Source: Nitrospirae bacterium RBG_13_39_12 (GTDB taxonomy: Bacteria > Nitrospirota > Thermodesulfovibrionia > Thermodesulfovibrionales > SM23-35). From it: a DNA stretch of 23,310 nt. Positions 5,949-14,587 of this stretch are shown one piece after another (positions within the stretch are counted from its first letter, which is position 1; the number at the start of each line of letters is the position of its first letter). The translations under genes were made by a program, and so were the position numbers. The DNA lies in assembly GCA_001805125.1 (NCBI GenBank), contig MHEF01000086.1:13284-36593 (forward strand). The letters run 5' to 3'. The notes under the pieces are model-generated. The model was not told the origin of the DNA, made no database searches, and saw only the letters and a program-made list of their open reading frames with translations.

Positions 5949-8900
5949 TATTTGAATTCGAACCTGAATTTTATGTCGCCTCCAAGACTTCCTATTTCAT
6001 CCCTGATTCCTATAAGGGAAATGTTTTTGTCAAGGAAATATTCAAGCTTTAGTATCTGTTCTTCTGTAGAGTCCAATAGAGTTCCATATGTTACAAATAA
6101 CTTGTCACCGATTAATCGTTTTGAAACGGATAACCTTGCTCCTACCGTGCCGGTGTCTTTTGAAACATATGGTTCAACCTGAAACCGGTCCACCCCTATT
6201 ATAGACCTAAGCCTTTCTTCTATAACATCCTGTGCCTTCCCTGTAATAAACGATGTTGCAGTTCCTGCACCAATACCTCCCTCAAGACCTTTAAGTTGTT
6301 TCCCTAACTGACCTACTGTAAGAAGGGCAAGTATGTCAGTTTCTTCAAGATGTGGGTCAGAGGACATGGAAAGATTGAAATGCTCTATCTCCCCTTCAAG
6401 ATTTAATCTTATATGATATCCCTTTACTTCGGTCTCGGCTGTAAGATTTATAACCGGCTTAATCCTGTTTGGGTCAGCAAAGTCGGTACTGGCAAAGATT
6501 ATCCTGAATTCGTTATTTCTGAAATAGATATACCCCTCTGTAGATTCGAGCCTACCAAAAAGTACCGGCTTTGATATTGAACCTTTTAATAGCATATCAA
6601 CATTTAAAGGAGCCCGCGCGATATTATTGTCGATAGAAATATTTTTGCTGCCGGAAATCTTTATATTAAGCTCTGCTTTTTCAAATATTGATGACTCAGC
6701 CTTGGGTCTCTCTATCTCTTTTGCGGCAATAAGCCAACTCCTCCACTCAACCATCTCTTTATAGTTTGCCCTGTTTATCTCTATGTCACCTGTAACTCGC
6801 TGAGCTTCTGGCGTCCCTTTATATAAGAGGTTACCATCAAAATTTATGCTGAAGTCTTTTGAAATAATAGCTGTTATGTTATTGAGGCCTGCCTCTAGGT
6901 AAAATCTTTTTATACGGAATGCCTTGAGATATAGTGACCCTGACATGTTTATAGTGCCTCCACCGATTTCTCCTGAGAGCTTCTGCAAGACTATCCTGTC
7001 CTCGTCTATATATAAATAGCCGTTTATTGAACTGATATAGGCAGGATAATCTTTAAGTCCAAAAGAGGCGTTTGATATATTCATCCCTCCATTTATAGTG
7101 GGTTTTTCCCATTTGCCGGAGACTGAAAATACAAAATCAGCATCTCCTTTAAGGTATCCTATTTTTTTTGATAAGCCCTTCAAATGTGATAGAGAAGAGC
7201 TCCCATCCAGGAGGATATTGTATTCCTTGCCGATTTCTACTGTACCCTTCGCCCTGAATGAAGTTGTGCCACTCTTGATTTTGAATGTGCTAAAAGAAAG
7301 GTTCCTGTTATTAATCATAAAATTTATGTCGGAATCATTAGAAAGTGTTTGTTCAAATAGCGAAAGTACGATGTGTTTAATAGTTGCAGAGGCTGTGATG
7401 TTTTTTATATCACCGCTCAGATTAACACGGCCTTCGAGATTAAGCTGGAGGTCTTCAGGTACATCCTTCAGAAATGAACTGACAATAAAATCATATCTGC
7501 CCGGCAGAATATTGAGTTCAGCAGTCCATGGCAGTTTTTCGTCTAGATGTCCTTTCCCACTCAGTATCATTTTCTCATTGAACAGAGCTGCATTAAATGT
7601 GATATTTCTGTTCTTAATCGAAAAATCTATTTTTCCGCTTCCAATGGGTCTGTCTTTAAATGTACCACCTGTGACCTCTGCATTCATCGCGATGGTTGGG
7701 TTATCAAAAGTGCCAGACCCTTCCGATTGCAGGCTTAAAGCAGTATCTTCGGGTATATGAGCGATACTGAAATCTCTTAAAAAAAGCTTTTTGGAGGAAG
7801 CTCTATAGGAAAAACTATTATCAGGTAGTAGCTTTCCTTCCGCAGTCAGGACGGAATTGCCATTTTTGATTTCAATATTTTTTAAAGAAAGCTCCTTATT
7901 TGTATATGAAAAGTCTGTAGATGCAGAATCGAAAGGAATCTTATATACGGAGGCGCTCCCAGTATAAGCGTTTCCAGCAATTCTGAACTCTTTATCCTTC
8001 CCCGTTATATTCATATCTGCATCAAGTCTGCCTTTAGCAAGGAAATCTTTATAAAATATCTGTGTTACCCTTTCGAAATCTGCATTGTCGAAAGAGGCCT
8101 TCAGGTTGTATACCGGCATTGAAAGATCAAAGAGTTCCTTTGCTTCTGGAAAAGATATATTACCTTTCATAAAATGCTTTTCCCCATCTGACTTGAGAAC
8201 GGCTTCATGAATATCAAGTAAAAATTTATCGTATGAAAAGGAAGATGTAATATCGTTTATTACGTATCCTTCTATGGAGATATTCGACATCTTGGATTCC
8301 CCGGATATTCTTGGATTATTAAAAGAACCAGTTATTTCTCCAGAAAAGTTTCCACTTCCTTTAACTCCTTTGTAATAAGGCAGGGTCAAGTCAGAGACGT
8401 CGTTTGTAGTAAGCCTGGTATCAAGTTTTAGAGTTTGTTGGGAGATGTCAACTGTACCATCAAAGTCAAGATATGACGCAGATGTGCTTACACGCATTTT
8501 TGTTAGCGATAGGATGTTTTTTTGTTCTGAGTAGTTACCTTTTATATCCTTTATTCGGTCCATGACGTTGTAGGGTGAGGGTTTATCCCCTTTATCCTTT
8601 GCTATCTGCTCGTTGAGGACCGTTTTATAAACAAACCAGCCATCTGGCTTAAATTCACTGCCTGATGTTGTTAACTCCCCGTCTACTTTACCAAATGGTA
8701 TTTCAGGTTCCCATCTTATTAGTTTTAGAGCAGCACTGCTGTCTATTGAATTGAATTTTATGTTCAGAGAAAAGAATTCAGCCCCAGGTAGATTTAAAGA
8801 TGCAGCAGCTTGAGCCTTGCCGTTATATAAAGATGCATTACCGTTTTCGAATTCCATTACGCCATCTTTGTAAATAACATCGCAACTGAGTGAATCTACA

Positions 8901-9964
8901 TCAATACTGAAAAGGTTGCCATTTCTGAGTCTTGCCGCTGCCTTACCTGAAATATCGGAGAGGGATCCTTTTATATTGCCATTGAAATCAACAAGCCCCT
9001 CTAACTGATTTTCTACTTTCAGCAGTTCCATTAATGTCTGAAGATAAAAATCCCCGTGAACTTTTAAATCGATAAATGTATCTCTCAATCGCTGTGCATC
9101 AAATGCTGAATCCCTTTTCACTGCAATTTTTATTTCACCCTTAACAAAAATCTTTCCCTCACCCCTGTGCGATAAATTGAAAATGCGTTTCATAGAATCA
9201 ACAGCCAGTGATATATCGGCTTTTACAGTTCCTTGATCTCCTGAGTAAAAACCTTTACCTTTGAACTTAGAGCCATACGAACCTACCTCGAGACTCTTTA
9301 TCTCAATTGTATCTTTTTTAAAAACAAGGGAAGCGTCAATGTTCCCTGTAAGCTCAGGCAGTCCCCTTTTTTTTATGTGTAATTTTTTTATAGACATTCT
9401 TAGCCAGGGATATTTTTTTAAAATTATTTCACCTGTAATCCCGTTAATATCAACAGTATCCTTTGGATCATTATCCCTGAAATAAACAGCACCATTGACA
9501 AGCTCGATTACCTTTATCTTGACCTTAAATGCGGTATCCCTTTCCTTTTCAAGATATGTTTTGATACTTTCTATTACTTCTTCGACTTGACCCCTGTTTG
9601 AAGAAATAATCGCCCCTTTTATTACAAGCCTTTGGATAGAGATGTTCCGTGTTAAGATGCCTGAAAGATTAATGTATCCTTTAACCCTGTCTGAGACTAA
9701 TATACTGTTGTCGCGTTCATCAGATAATTTCAGGTCTTTTGCCTCAATAAACAGAGGGAATATATTGATATTGATCTTTTGTATTGTAACTTTCTGACCG
9801 GATGCAGCCTCTAACTCAGGTATTATTATTTCTTTTAAGGTATTGGATATATAAGAACTCCTTGATATTAATGTCAGTAAGAAGAGAAATACCAGAACTG
9901 TTAAAAGATATAAAATTCTTCTGTTTTTTTGTTTTTTTAGTAGGGTTCCATTAGAATTTTCCAT
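5948..9964 (-). CDS. tamB: TamB-like translocation and assembly module protein (AsmA-like, DUF490 C-terminus)
   Basis: This giant protein (1338 residues from the ATG at 9964) has one N-terminal membrane anchor (ILYLLTVLVFLFLLTLI), then a very long periplasmic stretch of repetitive beta-strands with many short xxGxx turns. This architecture is typical of the bridge-like AsmA/TamB group. The last 350 or so residues match the TamB/DUF490 domain, including the helical ETDILALLTVGQLGKQL segment and the closing amphipathic strands ending IKFRFEFK. TamB partners an Omp85 protein in building the outer membrane, and the group is implicated in moving phospholipids across the periplasm. The stop overlaps the Omp85 start (TAATG), so the pair is coupled. 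An in-frame TTG at 10015 would add 17 residues; neither start has a clear SD. Confidence 0.92.
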   Translation of the reverse strand: MENSNGTLLKKQKNRRILYLLTVLVFLFLLTLISRSSYISNTLKEIIIPELEAASGQKVTIQKININIFPLFIEAKDLKLSDERDNSILVSDRVKGYINLSGILTRNISIQRLVIKGAIISSNRGQVEEVIESIKTYLEKERDTAFKVKIKVIELVNGAVYFRDNDPKDTVDINGITGEIILKKYPWLRMSIKKLHIKKRGLPELTGNIDASLVFKKDTIEIKSLEVGSYGSKFKGKGFYSGDQGTVKADISLAVDSMKRIFNLSHRGEGKIFVKGEIKIAVKRDSAFDAQRLRDTFIDLKVHGDFYLQTLMELLKVENQLEGLVDFNGNIKGSLSDISGKAAARLRNGNLFSIDVDSLSCDVIYKDGVMEFENGNASLYNGKAQAAASLNLPGAEFFSLNIKFNSIDSSAALKLIRWEPEIPFGKVDGELTTSGSEFKPDGWFVYKTVLNEQIAKDKGDKPSPYNVMDRIKDIKGNYSEQKNILSLTKMRVSTSASYLDFDGTVDISQQTLKLDTRLTTNDVSDLTLPYYKGVKGSGNFSGEITGSFNNPRISGESKMSNISIEGYVINDITSSFSYDKFLLDIHEAVLKSDGEKHFMKGNISFPEAKELFDLSMPVYNLKASFDNADFERVTQIFYKDFLAKGRLDADMNITGKDKEFRIAGNAYTGSASVYKIPFDSASTDFSYTNKELSLKNIEIKNGNSVLTAEGKLLPDNSFSYRASSKKLFLRDFSIAHIPEDTALSLQSEGSGTFDNPTIAMNAEVTGGTFKDRPIGSGKIDFSIKNRNITFNAALFNEKMILSGKGHLDEKLPWTAELNILPGRYDFIVSSFLKDVPEDLQLNLEGRVNLSGDIKNITASATIKHIVLSLFEQTLSNDSDINFMINNRNLSFSTFKIKSGTTSFRAKGTVEIGKEYNILLDGSSSLSHLKGLSKKIGYLKGDADFVFSVSGKWEKPTINGGMNISNASFGLKDYPAYISSINGYLYIDEDRIVLQKLSGEIGGGTINMSGSLYLKAFRIKRFYLEAGLNNITAIISKDFSINFDGNLLYKGTPEAQRVTGDIEINRANYKEMVEWRSWLIAAKEIERPKAESSIFEKAELNIKISGSKNISIDNNIARAPLNVDMLLKGSISKPVLFGRLESTEGYIYFRNNEFRIIFASTDFADPNRIKPVINLTAETEVKGYHIRLNLEGEIEHFNLSMSSDPHLEETDILALLTVGQLGKQLKGLEGGIGAGTATSFITGKAQDVIEERLRSIIGVDRFQVEPYVSKDTGTVGARLSVSKRLIGDKLFVTYGTLLDSTEEQILKLEYFLDKNISLIGIRDEIGSLGGDIKFRFEFK

Positions 9965-10217
9965 AACTATATATTTTATATGAAATGGTCTTAATTTGGT
10001 TGAGAATTTGGGCAATCTCTAAATCGGTCGAAACAAGGAGAAAATGACAATTATGAAAGGTTTAAATGAATTTAATAGTAAGGTTTGCAGTTTGCAGAAT
10101 AATCTCAGCCCGAATTTTCTTCAGACTTGAGTCATTTACTGCTATATTTAACAGATGGGGAGAAGAAAATATTATTAAAACTTGTTTTTATCTACTTATG
10201 AATAGTATCTTATCATT

Positions 10218-11009
10218 ATGAAGGCAGGTTTTTATCAGTTTGGTCCCATTTTTGGAAAAAAAGATGAAAATCTGAAAAAGGTTTCATCTGCAGTAAGAGA
10301 TACGGATTTAGAACTTCTTGTCCTACCGGAGTTTTTTTCAACAGGCTACCAGTTTATCTCTATTGAAGAAGTAGCAGAGCTTTCTGAACCCGTAGAAAAG
10401 GGATATACCACTGAATTTCTATCAGATTTATCACACGAAAATAACCTTTACATTGTAGCGGGCCTTCCTGAAAGGGATGGGGATAATTTCTACAACTCAG
10501 CAGTCTTCTCAGGTCCGGATGGATTGATAGGTATTTACAGAAAGACTCATCTTTTTTTTGAAGAAAAGCTTTACTTCAAGCCCGGCGATACGGGATTCAG
10601 GGTCTGGGATACAAAAATTGGAAATATCGGCATCATGATTTGTTTCGATTGGTTCTTCCCTGAGTCCATGAGAACGCTTGCACTTTTAGGGGCGGAAGTT
10701 ATTGCACACCCTTCAAATCTTGTTCTGCCATATTGCCCGGATGCTATGCCTGTCAGGTGTCTTGAAAACAGGGTATATGCTGTAACCGCAAACAGGATCG
10801 GAACAGAAAAAAGAAAAGAGGCGCAGTCTTTGAAATTCATAGGTCAGAGCCAGATAGTCTCACCTAAAGCGCATATCCTTATTAAAGCATCAGAGGATGA
10901 GGAGATGTTAATGAGTGCGGAAATCGAACCGGAGACGGCAAAGAACAAAGAATTAAATCCATTTAATGATATATTCAAAGATAGAAGGCCTGAGATTTAT
11001 AGATGTTAG
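10218..11009 (+). CDS. Carbon-nitrogen hydrolase (nitrilase-superfamily amidase)
   Basis: The 263-residue protein carries the full catalytic set of the nitrilase superfamily: Glu38 in VLPEFF, Lys109 in YRKTHLF and Cys142 in IMICFDWFFPE, with a probable second Glu just after the Lys (residues 115-116). The length matches the small one-domain omega-amidase or carbamoylase-like members. It should hydrolyse an amide C-N bond in the cytoplasm; the substrate cannot be read from the sequence. The ATG at 10218 has no clear SD. It is divergent from tamB (about 250 bases between starts) and convergent with the pilin gene. The 10-bp perfect palindrome CAGTTAACTG (11054-11063) lies in the 62 bases between their 3' ends and is not followed by a U-tract. 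Confidence 0.92.
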   Translation: MKAGFYQFGPIFGKKDENLKKVSSAVRDTDLELLVLPEFFSTGYQFISIEEVAELSEPVEKGYTTEFLSDLSHENNLYIVAGLPERDGDNFYNSAVFSGPDGLIGIYRKTHLFFEEKLYFKPGDTGFRVWDTKIGNIGIMICFDWFFPESMRTLALLGAEVIAHPSNLVLPYCPDAMPVRCLENRVYAVTANRIGTEKRKEAQSLKFIGQSQIVSPKAHILIKASEDEEMLMSAEIEPETAKNKELNPFNDIFKDRRPEIYRC

Positions 11010-11071
11010 CTAAGAAAGAAAAGATGTGAAAAAAAGAATGAATAAATTTATCCCAGTTAACTGCCTGATCA

Positions 11072-11635
11072 TCAATCTGCATATATTTGTTTGGTATGAA
11101 TAGTTTGTCCACTTGAATCCTGTGAAGTAATAGTAATAGGTACGGCACCTGCATCGTGGGTACAGGTTATCCTTCCTGCTGCTGGAACACCAAAAGCCCA
11201 TAAAGAACCAAAAGTGGTTCCCCAGGGAGACATTTCCCTCTGAGAAACTTGCTTTGCATTTACATACTGACTGCATAATGCGTTGGCCGAGATTAAAAGT
11301 TCCCCAAGAGAAGAATTATTCATATCTGAAGCAGATAGAATTTGTCCATCTCCATTGCTGTCAATTTCATAAAGCGCTCCTATAACACCTGAACCACTAG
11401 CACGTCCTTTTACTGCAGAATGAAGCCACGTCTGTAATTCTGACTCTGATGCAGAAGCAGACCTCACTACAGTACCCTTCCTTGCCCTCTCTTGCATACC
11501 TAAATATCCAGGTATTGCTATTGCAGCAAGGATACCGATTATTGCAACGACTATAAGTAATTCAATTAAAGTAAACCCCTGGCGAGAGTCAAATCCAATA
11601 ACACTAAAATTTACTGATCGCTGCTTTTTTGTCAC
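11072..11635 (-). CDS. Type IV pilin or major pseudopilin
   Basis: The prepilin peptidase site is unmistakable: SRQG at 17-20, then FTLIELLIVVAIIGILAAIA, with Glu at +5 of the mature chain. The 20-residue leader from the GTG at 11635 is longer than in classical type IVa pilins; no better start is seen. The mature protein has about 167 residues. It holds an EF-hand-like loop, DSNGDGQILSASD (92-104), likely to bind calcium as in some pseudopilins, and two Cys (121, 158) that could close a C-terminal disulfide. It is polymerised from the inner membrane into a pilus or a type II secretion pseudopilus. No pilus or secretion machinery genes are adjacent, so its system lies elsewhere. A 29-bp tandem duplication lies about 100 bases upstream. 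Confidence 0.93.
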   Translation of the reverse strand: MTKKQRSVNFSVIGFDSRQGFTLIELLIVVAIIGILAAIAIPGYLGMQERARKGTVVRSASASESELQTWLHSAVKGRASGSGVIGALYEIDSNGDGQILSASDMNNSSLGELLISANALCSQYVNAKQVSQREMSPWGTTFGSLWAFGVPAAGRITCTHDAGAVPITITSQDSSGQTIHTKQIYAD

Positions 11636-11673
11636 CTTTTTCGCCTATTTTCTTGACTAATGCTCATTATTTA

Positions 11674-11696
11674 GCTAAGTATAATAATTTCTTAGC
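11674..11696. repeat. Inverted repeat in the pilin leader
   Basis: GCTAAG (11674-11679) and CTTAGC (11691-11696) are perfect 6-bp arms around an 11-base AT-only loop, about 40 bases upstream of the pilin start. It lies between the start codon and the possible -10 box at 11701-11706, so it would be transcribed. It could be an operator or a leader hairpin. Confidence 0.35.
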
Positions 11697-11700
11697 AAAT

Positions 11701-11706
11701 ATTATA
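11701..11706 (-). promoter_or_regulatory. Possible -10 box for the pilin gene
   Basis: On the minus strand TATAAT occurs preceded by TTTGG, about 65 bases before the pilin start. The region 17 bases upstream is T-rich without a good TTGACA. I saw no sigma-54 (TGGCAC-N5-TTGC) site here, although many pilin genes use one. Weak call. Confidence 0.25.
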
Positions 11707-11737
11707 CCAAATGTTTGTATTTTAAAAACATATACAT

Positions 11738-11795
11738 ATTTCTAATTAAACAATTATGGAGCTCAGATTTCTAATTAAACAATTATGGAGCTCAG
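11738..11795. repeat. Perfect 29-bp tandem duplication upstream of the pilin gene
   Basis: Units 11738-11766 and 11767-11795 are identical over 29 bp and directly abut. Each contains the dyad TAATT-AAAC-AATTA and a GAGCTC palindrome. The dyad inside each unit suggests a duplicated regulator-binding site facing the pilin promoter, but a simple slippage duplication is equally possible. Confidence 0.9.
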
Positions 11796-12139
11796 AACTT
11801 TCAAGTGGCTAAATATAAAACAGAATGCCTCAAATGCGCTAAAAGGCTATATGTTTATTATGAGTTGGCTTATCTGGTCCAATTGTAATCATAATTTTCA
11901 GTCAGGTTAAGAATTCAAGTGAAAAAATTTTTAAGTAGCAAGGCAAAGTTTTTTAGGATGTCAAATGCCAAAATTTGTCAGTCCAATGTAAATATAGTGA
12001 TATTGATCTATAAACCAGCAATTTTGACAATATGAAGTCAAAGCTCCCGTTCAATTTACGGAAGACTTCTCCTCTCTGTAGAATTTCTTATATATGAGAA
12101 AGAAGAGGAACAGGGATGATTGTTTTACACTTGCCTAAA

Positions 12140-12169
12140 TTGACAAAAGTAAAATTTAAGCATTAAAAT
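12140..12169 (+). promoter_or_regulatory. Sigma-70-type promoter of the DUF4412 gene
   Basis: A consensus TTGACA at 12140-12145 and TAAAAT at 12164-12169 are separated by 18 bp, about 60 bases before the ATG at 12231. This is the best promoter match seen in the window. Confidence 0.55.
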
Positions 12170-12230
12170 TAGTGTACTTGGTAAGACTGAACAGGATATA
12201 CAGATTTTCCGGAAAAAGTAGGGGGTAAGT

Positions 12231-12797
12231 ATGTTTAAAAAGATTTTTACTGTTATAGCATTCCTCTTTTTATCTTCAGTGGCGGTTTCAGCGTTTGAAT
12301 TTTCTGCTGACATGATAATGACACATGAGACAGGCGGTAAGACTACGAGCAAAATGTATTCTAAGCCTGATAAGTTCAGGATGGAGATAAAAGCTCCGGA
12401 GGAGATGATTGTTATAACAAGGATAGACAAGAAGGTTATATGGAATATCATGCCCGGGGAGAAAATGTATATGGAGATGCCTTTTTCCCAGCAGAATAAA
12501 CCTATGGTGGAAGAAAAGTTTGAAGGTGAAATAGAAAGGAAATATATTGGTAATGAAACAATAGACGGGCATCCAGCAAAAAAATATTTGATTACATATA
12601 AGTCAGGCAAAAAAAATGAGCAGGTCTATCAGTGGTTTGCAACAGATATAAACTTCCCTGTGAAGACCGCAGCCGTTGACAATTCGTGGGTTCAGGAATT
12701 TAAGAATATAAGGATAGGTTCACAGCCAGACAGTCTTTTTGATGTTCCTTCAGGGTATCAGAAATTTCAGATGCCGGGTGGAATGAATTTTAAATAG
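12231..12797 (+). CDS. Secreted DUF4412-type protein (LolA-like fold)
   Basis: The 188-residue protein begins with a clear Sec signal peptide (MFKKIFTVIAFLFLSSVAVSA) cut before FEF. The mature part reads as a half-barrel of paired strands: SADMIMTHETGGKTTSKMYSK, DKFRMEIKAPEEMIVI, KVIWNIMPGEKMYMEM. Further on come IDGHPAKKYLITY and a late DVPSGYQKFQMPGGM. This is the DUF4412 pattern, a periplasmic family related in fold to the LolA/LppX lipoprotein carriers; its function is unknown. There is no lipobox Cys, so it is probably soluble in the periplasm. A strong AGGGGG SD sits four to five bases before the ATG and a good promoter lies at 12140-12169. Downstream, 79 bases separate it from the haem gene, with no terminator visible. 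Confidence 0.85.
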   Translation: MFKKIFTVIAFLFLSSVAVSAFEFSADMIMTHETGGKTTSKMYSKPDKFRMEIKAPEEMIVITRIDKKVIWNIMPGEKMYMEMPFSQQNKPMVEEKFEGEIERKYIGNETIDGHPAKKYLITYKSGKKNEQVYQWFATDINFPVKTAAVDNSWVQEFKNIRIGSQPDSLFDVPSGYQKFQMPGGMNFK

Positions 12798-12876
12798 AAA
12801 TTATTTTTTTAATCCTTCTCTCCATATATATAATAATGTTTTCTCTCAAAAACGTTATCCGTTTTAAGGATATAAA

Positions 12877-14244
12877 ATGAGTCTGGTTATTATCGGAGGA
12901 GGAATTTCCGGCCTTTCTCTCGCATACTTTCTCCTTAAGCAGAAGCCGTCTTTGGATATAATTATCTTTGAATCCGAAAAAAAAGCAGGCGGGAAGATTT
13001 GGACGGATAAGGTAGATGGGTTTTTGTGTGAAGGTGGAGTTAACGGCTTTCTTGATAACAGGCCAAGGACACTTGAACTTATTGGAAGGCTGTCTATCGC
13101 TTCTTTAAGAAGTAATGATACAGCAAGAAAGAGATACATATTTTCTGATAGCAAGCTTCACCTTTTACCTGATTCGCCAGTTTCATTTTTTTCTTCAAAC
13201 CTGCTGAGCTTCTACGGACGGTTGAGGATTTTATTTGAAATTCTTGTGCCAAAGAAGGAGAAAAATGATGAAACACTTGCTGATTTTGCAAGGAGGCGTC
13301 TTGGCAGAGAAGCTTATGAAAAATTAATAGACCCGATGGCGTCGGGTATTTATGCAGGCGACCCTGAAAATATGAGTCTTAAGAGTTGTTTCCCGAGGAT
13401 ATATGAACTGGAAAATAAATACGGGAGTCTTATAAAGGCGCTGATAAAACTCCAGAAAGATTCTAAGAAATCAGGAAGGAAAGTCGGGCCAGGGCCTGGC
13501 GGGGTTCTTACATCGTTTTATGAAGGTATGGAAGTAATAATAAATGCTCTTAAGAATTATATGGGTAGCAGGCTAAAAACGAGCAGCAGAGTGGTTTCGA
13601 TTGATAAAAAAAATGAAAAATATGTTATTCATCTTTCTGATAATTCAAATGTTGAGGCAGAGGCAGTTGTTGTTGCAACACCTGTTTACGCGACATCAGA
13701 AATAGTAAAGGACTTTGACAGAAACCTTTCATTGATCCTTAGTGAAGTTTTCTATCCCTCAATTTCTGTTGTTTGTTTTGGTTATAGAAAGGACAGGATA
13801 AGCCAGCCTCTTGATGGATTCGGCTTTCTTGTACCTAACAGGGAAGGAAGAAAAATACTTGGGACACTGTGGGATTCAAGCGTATTTCCTAACAGGGCAC
13901 CCGAAGGTTATGTGCTACTGAGAAGCATGATAGGCGGTGTAAGGAGGTCGGAGCTTGCAATGCAGGATGAGGACAGGCTTTTAAATACAGTCATGGATGA
14001 ACTGAATGATATCATGGGGATAAAGGCGCAGCCTGATTTTGTGAGGGTCTACAGGCATGAGAAGGGTATACCTCAGTATTCATTGGGGCACGAGAGGAAA
14101 CTTGAAGCAATAGACAATATTGTTAATAAAATCAAAGGCTTGTATCTTATAGGGAATGCATATCGAGGAATAAGCGTTAATGATTGTATAGAAAATTCAT
14201 ATAAACTTGCAGAAAAATTATCAAGAAGATATAATTCAACATAA
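12877..14244 (+). CDS. hemG: Protoporphyrinogen oxidase, FAD-dependent (HemG/HemY type)
   Basis: The 455-residue protein opens with the FAD dinucleotide fold VIIGGGISGLSLAYFL and a downstream acidic end of strand 2 (IIIFESEKKAGGKI). It continues with the PPOX hallmarks GFLCEGGVNGF, LIDPMASGIYAGDPENMSLKSCFP and PGGVLTSFYEGM, and closes with the second FAD motif, GLYLIGNAYRGISVNDCIEN (421-440). It oxidises protoporphyrinogen IX (or coproporphyrinogen III in CgoX-type relatives) to the porphyrin in haem synthesis. Sequence alone does not separate the two substrates. A modest SD (AAGGAT) overlaps a 5-bp hairpin, TATCC (12856-12860) with GGATA (12868-12872). No other haem gene is in the window. 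Confidence 0.92.
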   Translation: MSLVIIGGGISGLSLAYFLLKQKPSLDIIIFESEKKAGGKIWTDKVDGFLCEGGVNGFLDNRPRTLELIGRLSIASLRSNDTARKRYIFSDSKLHLLPDSPVSFFSSNLLSFYGRLRILFEILVPKKEKNDETLADFARRRLGREAYEKLIDPMASGIYAGDPENMSLKSCFPRIYELENKYGSLIKALIKLQKDSKKSGRKVGPGPGGVLTSFYEGMEVIINALKNYMGSRLKTSSRVVSIDKKNEKYVIHLSDNSNVEAEAVVVATPVYATSEIVKDFDRNLSLILSEVFYPSISVVCFGYRKDRISQPLDGFGFLVPNREGRKILGTLWDSSVFPNRAPEGYVLLRSMIGGVRRSELAMQDEDRLLNTVMDELNDIMGIKAQPDFVRVYRHEKGIPQYSLGHERKLEAIDNIVNKIKGLYLIGNAYRGISVNDCIENSYKLAEKLSRRYNST

Positions 14245-14343
14245 TAATTTTAGTGAAATTATCCTCGAATATCAGACTATTTTGAGTTACAAACCAAAAT
14301 TACATAAGCACAAAGTTATTTTATTTAAAAAAAGGAGGGAACA

Positions 14344-14574
14344 TTGAAGGAATATGAGATTGTTGAATTATTAAAAAAAGAGAATGAGGAATTCAGAAGA
14401 CTCAGTGAGGAACACAGAAACCTTGATGGACTTCTTATTGAAATTGACAGCAAGCGTTACCTAACACCGGAAGAAGAAGTTGAGAGGAAGAAGATTCAGA
14501 AGCAGAAACTTCTCAAGAAGGACAGGATGGCAGAACTTATAAGGGAATATAAGAAAAGCCAACCGACGAATTAA
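14344..14574 (+). CDS. DUF465 (YdcH-like) small coiled-coil protein
   Basis: The 76-residue protein starts at a TTG with a strong AAAGGAGGG SD four bases upstream. It is charged and helical, with the DUF465 pattern EEFRRLSEEHRNLDGLLIEI, then YLTPEEEVERKKIQKQKLLKKDRM. This is two helices forming an antiparallel coiled coil, with the typical leucine and charge spacing. DUF465 proteins are small, cytoplasmic and of unknown function. It stands alone between the haem gene and ilvD, with a heptanucleotide repeat tract immediately downstream. Confidence 0.88.
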   Translation: MKEYEIVELLKKENEEFRRLSEEHRNLDGLLIEIDSKRYLTPEEEVERKKIQKQKLLKKDRMAELIREYKKSQPTN

Positions 14575-14587
14575 AACTATAATAATA

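Larger units (their letters stand above)
11636..12230. other. Gene-poor region between pilin and DUF4412 genes
   Basis: These 595 bases separate two divergent genes. They hold the inverted repeat and -10-like box before the pilin, a 29-bp tandem duplication, a possible 27-codon ORF at 11805-11888 (GTG start; CLKC, one CxxC) without a good SD, and the promoter of the DUF4412 gene. From about 11890 to 12135 I see only AT-rich sequence, with a loose inverted repeat near 12068-12112 (TCCTCT paired with AGAGGA). No tRNA or recognisable small RNA was found. Confidence 0.4.

Noticed and set aside
7098..7760. 220-codon plus-strand ORF opposite tamB
   Set aside because: It is a shadow of the well-supported TamB coding sequence on the other strand, has no SD, and encodes a Ser/Leu/Pro-rich low-complexity product.
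11738..11795. Could the 29-bp repeats be a CRISPR?
   Set aside because: The two units abut with no spacer, there are only two of them, and no cas gene is nearby.
12856..12872. Hairpin TATCC/GGATA overlapping the hemG SD as a riboswitch
   Set aside because: A 5-bp stem is too weak to call a riboswitch and there is no conserved aptamer core; noted only within the gene entry.
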